Source: SVKR01 sp963605115
GTDB lineage: Bacteria; Bacillota; Clostridia; Oscillospirales; Oscillospiraceae
Length of the DNA stretch: 8,921 nucleotides
Reading direction: 5' to 3'
NCBI GenBank assembly: GCA_963605115.1
Contig: CAVCTM010000085.1
Coordinates: 1 to 8,921 of the forward strand
This document shows, in pieces, positions 5,269-8,921 of this stretch. Numbering within the stretch: the stretch's first letter is position 1; each line of letters opens with the position of its first letter. The notes beneath the pieces are model-generated. The model searched no databases. It was not told where the DNA came from and saw only the letters and a program-made list of their open reading frames with translations. The position numbers and the translations under genes are program-made.

Positions 5269-6480
5269 TTATTTGCTGCAATAAACGGAGATGATCTCCT
5301 CCGGCAGCGCCGCGCGGACGAACTCGCTTGCCGCGGCGAGGGTCTTCGCCTCGGCGAGCGAGGCGGGCAGGGTGTCGAACTGTGCCGTCACCTCCGGCGG
5401 GGCGGAGAAGAGGTTCAGATCCGCCGCGGGCGGCAGTGTGAGCGCGCGCTGAACGCCGTCCATCCCCGCGCGGATGAGCAGCGCGAAGGCGAGATAGGGG
5501 TTGCAGAGCGGGTCCGGCGAGCGCAGCTCGGCGCGCGGCGCGTCCGCCGGCGCTGCGGGGATGCGGATGAGCTGGGAGCGGTTCTCGCTCGACCAGGAGA
5601 CATAGCGCGGCGCCTTGCGGCTGCCGAGTCGGGCGTAGGATTCCTCGGCGGTGTTGAAAAACACCGTCGTCTCCCGGATGTGCGCTAAAATGCCGGCAAT
5701 CACGCGGTCCATCACGTCCGTGCCGCCGTCGCTGCGGACGGAGAGGTTGACGTGCATGCCGCTGCCGGGCTCGCCGGGGAGCGGCTTCGGCGAGAAGTCC
5801 GCCGCAAGTCCGCTGCGCGCGGCGATGGTGCGCACGACGGAGCGGAAGGTGATCGCGTCGTCCGCCGCGGCGAGGGGGTCGGAGTAGCGGAAGTCGATCT
5901 CGTTCTGACCGGGACCCTCCTCGTGGTGGCTCGACTCCGGCTGAAAGCCCATCTGACTGAGCGTCAGGCAGATCTCGCGCCGGATGTTCTCGCCCCGGTC
6001 GCCGGGTGCGATGTCCATATAGCCCGCGCGGTCGATCGGCTCGCGCGTCGCGTCGCCGTGCTCGTCCGTGCGGAAAAGATAAAACTCCATCTCCGCGCCG
6101 AAGGCAAAGTGCAGCCCCATCGCGGCGGCGTCCTCCACGGCGCGCTGCAAAACGGCGCGGGAGTCGCTATGCAGCACCGTGCCGTCCGGGTGCGTGACCG
6201 TGCAGAACATGCGCACGACGCGGCCGTTTTCCGAGCGCCACGGCAGCCCCGTCAGCGTCGCCGGGTCGGGGCGGAGCAGCAGGTCCGAGCGCACCGCGCC
6301 GCCGAAGCCGGCGATGGCGGAGGCGTCGATCGCGATGCCGTGGCGGAACGCGCGGGGCAACTCCGTCGGCAGTATCGCGACGTTTTTCTGCCGCCCGAAC
6401 ACGTCGCAGAACGCGAGGCGGATGAACTTCACATCCTCCTCCGCGACATATTGCAGGACCTCATCCATCGTGTATTTCAT
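5269..6480 (-). CDS. Glutamine synthetase I-like protein, short and lacking the flap glutamate
   Basis: 403 residues of the GS catalytic fold. Seen: N-terminal beta-grasp (MKYTMDEVLQYVAEEDVKF), metal/substrate motifs GAEMEFYLF (Glu130, Glu132), HHEEGPGQNEID (185-196), GSGMHVNLS (239-247), WSSENRSQLIRIP (296-308) and RAELRSPDPLCNPYLAF (316-332). Two oddities. At the ammonia-site flap, where GSI enzymes have Glu before Ala-Pro (Glu304 in Bacillus, Glu327 in Salmonella), this protein has Lys289 (RLGSRKAPRYVSW). It also stops at EEIISVYCSK, some 35-40 residues before the usual end, so the C-terminal helix that ties the two hexamer rings is missing. It may be an altered ligase or a regulatory GS-like sensor rather than the main glutamine synthetase, which is probably GlnN here. 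Start chosen because GGGAGGG lies nine bases before the ATG; the ORF is open upstream, into its own promoter. The ANTAR gene follows. Confidence 0.85.
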   Translation of the reverse strand: MKYTMDEVLQYVAEEDVKFIRLAFCDVFGRQKNVAILPTELPRAFRHGIAIDASAIAGFGGAVRSDLLLRPDPATLTGLPWRSENGRVVRMFCTVTHPDGTVLHSDSRAVLQRAVEDAAAMGLHFAFGAEMEFYLFRTDEHGDATREPIDRAGYMDIAPGDRGENIRREICLTLSQMGFQPESSHHEEGPGQNEIDFRYSDPLAAADDAITFRSVVRTIAARSGLAADFSPKPLPGEPGSGMHVNLSVRSDGGTDVMDRVIAGILAHIRETTVFFNTAEESYARLGSRKAPRYVSWSSENRSQLIRIPAAPADAPRAELRSPDPLCNPYLAFALLIRAGMDGVQRALTLPPAADLNLFSAPPEVTAQFDTLPASLAEAKTLAAASEFVRAALPEEIISVYCSK

Positions 6481-6519
6481 TCCCGCGCACCCTCCCGGAT
6501 ACAAATTTTCATGTCCCAA

Positions 6520-6549
6520 ATGATACCTTTTCCGCCCCGCCGCTGTCAA
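6520..6549 (-). promoter_or_regulatory. Promoter of the GS-like/ANTAR operon
   Basis: Minus-strand -35 TTGACA (6544-6549) and -10 TATCAT (6520-6525) with an 18-base spacer; predicted start near 6513. The leader is only about 33 bases and shows no hexaloop hairpin or terminator, so this operon does not appear to be under the same antitermination as glnN. It is divergent from the glnN promoter, with 33 bases between the two -35 boxes. Confidence 0.78.
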
Positions 6550-6582
6550 CCGAAAATCTGCACAAAATTTGCAAAAAGGGGC

Positions 6583-6611
6583 TTGACAAGCGCGGAAAGG
6601 GGGTGTATATT
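6583..6611 (+). promoter_or_regulatory. Promoter of glnN
   Basis: Plus-strand -35 TTGACA (6583-6588) and -10 TATATT (6606-6611) with a 17-base spacer. The start is predicted near 6617-6619, giving a leader of about 97 bases that contains the hexaloop hairpin and terminator. The divergent region 6550-6582 between the two promoters is AT-rich; I see no convincing GlnR-type operator in it. Confidence 0.87.
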
Positions 6612-6623
6612 GGCTCACATATT

Positions 6624-6639
6624 GAGACAACGGCGTCTC
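6624..6639 (+). promoter_or_regulatory. ANTAR-type hexaloop hairpin (antiterminator) in the glnN leader
   Basis: GAGAC-AACGGC-GTCTC: a perfect 5-bp stem with a hexaloop bearing A at position 1 and G at position 4, as in known ANTAR protein targets. It starts about six bases into the predicted transcript. Its 5' arm and the loop/stem bases CGGCG (6631-6635) are also required for the lower stem of the terminator ending at 6679, so the folds are mutually exclusive. The following hairpin (6643-6657) has loop UUUUC and does not fit the second-hexaloop rule. Regulation by the ANTAR protein encoded at 4637-5221 is inferred. Confidence 0.7.
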
Positions 6640-6679
6640 GGTGGGGCTTTTCGCCCCTCCGCGCCGGGGTCTCTTTTTT
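6624..6679 (+). terminator. Attenuator terminator in the glnN leader
   Basis: An extended hairpin: GAGAC (6624-6628) pairs with GTCTC (6669-6673), CGGCG (6631-6635) with CGCCG (6662-6666), and an upper stem GGTGGGGC / GCCCCTCC (6640-6647 with 6653-6660, one T-T mismatch) caps it. Six T (6674-6679) follow directly. If the hexaloop hairpin forms instead, only the upper stem remains, and it is 13 bases from the U-tract, so termination should fail. It lies between the glnN promoter and gene, so it acts as an attenuator. Confidence 0.8.
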
Positions 6680-6714
6680 GTTTTAAAAATTTTTTTGAAA
6701 GGGTGTTATGTTCT

Positions 6715-8811
6715 ATGTCTGCCGTACCTGAAATGTTTGGAAGTCTGGTTTTTGACGAGCGCGTGATGAAAGCGAGGCTGCCGGGGAATATTTACCGTTC
6801 CCTCAAGCAGACCATCCGACAGGGCAAGGATCTGGACCTCACCGTCGCGAACGCCGTGGCGGGCGCGATGCGCGACTGGGCGGTGGAGCATGGCGCGACC
6901 CACTTCACCCACTGGTTCCAGCCGCTGACCGGCATCACCGCGGAGAAGCACGACAGCTTCATCACCCCGGCGCCGGACGGCGGGGTCATCATGGAGTTTT
7001 CCGGCAAGGAGCTCATCCGTGGCGAGCCGGACGCCTCCAGCTTCCCCTCCGGCGGTCTGCGCGCCACGTTTGAGGCGCGCGGCTACACGGCGTGGGATCC
7101 GACGAGCTTCGCCTTCATCAAGGGCAAGACCCTCTGCATCCCGACGGCGTTCTGCTCCTACAGCGGCGAGGCGCTGGACAAGAAGACTCCGCTGCTGCGC
7201 TCCATGGAGGCGCTGAACCGTCAGGCGCTGCGCGTGCTGAAGCTCTTCGGCAACGAGGATGTCGCCCGCGTGACCACCTCCGTCGGTCCGGAGCAGGAGT
7301 ACTTCCTCGTCGACCGCGCGCTTTATGAAAAGCGCCTCGACCTTATGACCACGGGGCGCACGCTCTTCGGCGCGAAGCCGCCGAAGGGACAGGAGCTCGA
7401 CGACCACTATTTCGGCGTCATCAAGCCGCGCGTACAGGCATTCATGGACGACCTGAACGAAGAGCTCTGGAAGCTCGGCATCCTCGCGAAGACCGAGCAC
7501 AACGAGGTCGCCCCGGCGCAGCACGAGCTCGCGCCCATCTATACCACGACGAACATTGCCACCGACCACAACCAGCTCACGATGGAGATCATGCAGCGCG
7601 TCGCGGCGAAGCACGGGCTCGTCTGCCTGCTGCACGAAAAGCCCTTCGCCGGCGTCAACGGCTCCGGCAAGCACAACAACTGGTCCATGGCGACGGACAC
7701 GGGCGTGAACCTCCTGACCCCCGGCGACACGCCGCATGAAAACGCCCAGTTCCTGCTGTTCCTCTGCGCCGTCGTCGCCGCCGTGGACGATTATCAGGAT
7801 CTGCTCCGCCTCTCCGTCGCGACCGCGGGCAACGACCACCGCCTCGGCGCGAACGAGGCGCCTCCCGCCGTCGTCAGCATCTTCCTCGGTGACGAGCTGA
7901 CCGCCGTGCTGGAAGCCATCGAGCGCGACGCGCCTTACTCCGCCGCGGAGAAGACCGTGATGAAGCTCGGCGTCCACACGCTCCCGCGCTTCACGCGCGA
8001 CACGACGGACCGCAACCGCACGAGCCCCTTCGCCTTCACGGGCAACAAGTTCGAGTTCCGCATGCTCGGCTCCTCGAACTCCATTGCCTGCGCAAATATC
8101 ATGCTCAACTCCGCCGTGGCGGACACGCTGCGGAAATTCGCCGACACGCTCGAAGGCGCGGCGGACTTCCAGACTGCGCTCCACGAGCTCATCCGCGGCG
8201 TCATCAAGGCGCATAAGCGCATCATCTTCAACGGCAACGGCTACGACGAGACGTGGATCCGCGAGGCGACGGAGGAGCGCGGACTGCTCAATCTGCGCAC
8301 CACGCCGGACGCCGTGGCGACGCTGCTCGATAAGAAAAACGTCGACATGCTGACCGGGCTCGGCGTCTACTCCCCCGCGGAGCTGCGCTCCCGCTATGAG
8401 ATCACGCTGGAGAATTACTGCAAAACCGTCGTCATCGAGGCGAACACCATGACCGACATGGTCCGCCGCCAGATCCTGCCCGCGATGGAGACCTTCACCG
8501 CCCGCACCGCGGAGGCTGCGGCGAAGAAGAAGGCGCTCGTCCCGGAGCTCGGCTGCGGCTATGAAAAGCGCCTCGTCGAGCGCATGAGCGCGCTGACGGA
8601 CGCCGTTTCCGAGCGCACGGAGAAGCTGGAGCGGACGCTCATCGGGCTCCACAGCGCCGAGGACGCGGCGGAGGAGGCAGCCGCCATCCGCGACTGCGTG
8701 CTCCCGGAGATGACCGAGCTGCGCGCCGCCTGCGACGAAGCCGAGACCGTCACCGCCCGCGACTGCTGGCCGTTCCCGACGTATTCCGAGCTTCTTCGAT
8801 CGGAGGGCTGA
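6715..8811 (+). CDS. glnN: Glutamine synthetase type III
   Basis: A 698-residue GSIII, the large dodecameric glutamine synthetase of Bacteroides, cyanobacteria and many Clostridia; it makes glutamine from glutamate, ammonia and ATP in the cytosol. Seen: the GSIII N-terminus with FTHWFQPLTGITAEKHDSF (64-82), MEFSGKELIRGEPDASSFP (93-111) and RATFEARGYTAWDP (116-129); catalytic motifs VGPEQEYFLVD (190-200), EHNEVAPAQHELAP (261-274), GVNGSGKHNNWS (313-324), NDHRLGANEAPP (373-384), and GNKFEFRMLGSSNS (443-456); and the long C-terminal helical domain. Length is typical. I chose ATG 6715, giving MSAVPEMFGS, which matches family N-termini; its ribosome site GAAAGGG is 11 bases away, somewhat long. 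It has its own promoter and an attenuator leader, and is divergent from the GS-like/ANTAR operon. Key residues look intact, so it is probably the working glutamine synthetase. Confidence 0.97.
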   Translation: MSAVPEMFGSLVFDERVMKARLPGNIYRSLKQTIRQGKDLDLTVANAVAGAMRDWAVEHGATHFTHWFQPLTGITAEKHDSFITPAPDGGVIMEFSGKELIRGEPDASSFPSGGLRATFEARGYTAWDPTSFAFIKGKTLCIPTAFCSYSGEALDKKTPLLRSMEALNRQALRVLKLFGNEDVARVTTSVGPEQEYFLVDRALYEKRLDLMTTGRTLFGAKPPKGQELDDHYFGVIKPRVQAFMDDLNEELWKLGILAKTEHNEVAPAQHELAPIYTTTNIATDHNQLTMEIMQRVAAKHGLVCLLHEKPFAGVNGSGKHNNWSMATDTGVNLLTPGDTPHENAQFLLFLCAVVAAVDDYQDLLRLSVATAGNDHRLGANEAPPAVVSIFLGDELTAVLEAIERDAPYSAAEKTVMKLGVHTLPRFTRDTTDRNRTSPFAFTGNKFEFRMLGSSNSIACANIMLNSAVADTLRKFADTLEGAADFQTALHELIRGVIKAHKRIIFNGNGYDETWIREATEERGLLNLRTTPDAVATLLDKKNVDMLTGLGVYSPAELRSRYEITLENYCKTVVIEANTMTDMVRRQILPAMETFTARTAEAAAKKKALVPELGCGYEKRLVERMSALTDAVSERTEKLERTLIGLHSAEDAAEEAAAIRDCVLPEMTELRAACDEAETVTARDCWPFPTYSELLRSEG

Positions 8812-8818
8812 TTTATGT

Positions 8819-8853
8819 CGCTTGGGAGGATGACGGGGTCATCCTCCCAAGCG
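8819..8853. repeat. Perfect 15-bp inverted repeat just after glnN
   Basis: CGCTTGGGAGGATGA and its exact reverse complement flank a five-base CGGGG spacer, seven bases after the glnN stop. It would form a very stable hairpin in either strand. No T tract follows on the plus strand (AGGGGG) and none on the minus strand, so it is not a standard intrinsic terminator; it may protect the glnN 3' end or be half of a repeated palindromic element. Confidence 0.75.
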
Positions 8854-8856
8854 AGG

Positions 8857-8901
8857 GGGAACGCTTCGCTCAGCGCACTCGCCTTCGGCGAGCACGTTCC
8901 C
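8857..8901. repeat. Second compound palindrome downstream of glnN
   Basis: Outer arms GGGAACG (8857-8863) and CGTTCCC (8895-8901) enclose two small hairpins: CGCT/AGCG around 8862-8875 and a perfect CTCGCC-TTC-GGCGAG (8878-8892). The result is a cruciform or three-way junction adjoining the first inverted repeat. The remaining sequence to the window end (8902-8921) ends with a TATTTTT run; no gene is recognised in 8812-8921. Confidence 0.55.
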
Positions 8902-8921
8902 TCCGCGCAGAGTATTTTTCG

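Noticed and set aside
6559..6573. Imperfect palindrome TGCA-N7-TGCA between the divergent glutamine synthetase promoters
   Set aside because: Arms are only four bases and the centre is not symmetric; it does not match a known GlnR-type operator.
6614..6626. Hairpin CTCA-CATAT-TGAG as a possible first ANTAR hairpin before glnN
   Set aside because: The loop is five bases without the A1/G4 pattern, it overlaps the clear hexaloop hairpin, and its 5' arm is probably at or before the transcript start.
5752..6714. Long upstream extension of the glnN frame
   Set aside because: It runs antisense through the GS-like gene and across the glnN promoter and terminator. Family N-termini match a start at 6715.
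6708..6731. Seven-codon ORF MFYVCRT overlapping the glnN start
   Set aside because: Its ATG is four bases from GAAAGGG, so it is possible, but it is too short to support and may only reflect a chance ATG before glnN.
6706..8652. 648-codon open frame antisense to glnN
   Set aside because: It is a shadow of the glnN codon bias. The glnN reading shows every GSIII motif; the antisense product shows none and no ribosome site.
1..8921. CRISPR arrays, tRNA or rRNA genes, insertion sequences, integrases
   Set aside because: None were recognised: no spaced direct repeats, no cloverleaf with a CCA end, no transposase or recombinase motifs in the coding regions.

Overview
The window suggests a GC-rich Clostridia-type Firmicute, probably of the Oscillospiraceae/Ruminococcaceae kind. 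The reasons are a tRNA-sensing T-box leader, a MurT-GatD lipid II amidation pair, a type III glutamine synthetase (GlnN), an ANTAR regulator next to glutamine synthetase genes, and consensus TTGACA-type promoters in front of GC-rich coding sequence. The species call is inference; no taxonomic marker gene is present.

Layout from left to right. Positions 1-737 (minus strand): the 5' end of a TrpX-type substrate-binding lipoprotein gene, a possible 29-residue Trp-containing leader ORF, and a full T-box riboswitch with terminator and its own promoter. The T-box specifier codon is UGG and its acceptor-sensing bulge is UGGC, both matching tRNA-Trp, so this is tryptophan-starvation control of a probable tryptophan/aromatic ABC transporter. 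Positions 739-4622 (minus): a tightly packed pyrG-murT-gatD operon (CTP synthase, then the two subunits of lipid II isoglutaminyl synthase) with its own promoter and a leader carrying a terminator just before the pyrG ribosome binding site. Positions 4637-6549 (minus): a promoter, a glutamine-synthetase-I-like gene lacking the usual flap glutamate and C-terminal tail, and an ANTAR RNA-binding regulator with a degenerate receiver domain. Positions 6583-8811 (plus): divergently transcribed glnN (glutamine synthetase III) behind a promoter and a terminator-bearing leader. Positions 8812-8921: strongly palindromic non-coding DNA.

The main discovery candidate is a glutamine-centred RNA antitermination circuit. 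The leaders of glnN and of pyrG-murT-gatD both start, a few bases after their promoters, with a 5-bp hairpin closed by a hexaloop of the form AANGGC (A at loop position 1, G at position 4: the ANTAR RNA signature). In each case that hairpin uses bases also needed for an intrinsic terminator ending in six or seven U. The gene for the ANTAR protein lies between the two targets. GlnN makes glutamine; PyrG and GatD both consume it as nitrogen donor. I infer that one regulator, possibly working with the GS-like protein, sets glutamine synthesis together with CTP and peptidoglycan amidation. Control of pyrG by ANTAR would differ from the reiterative-transcription attenuation known for Bacillus pyrG.
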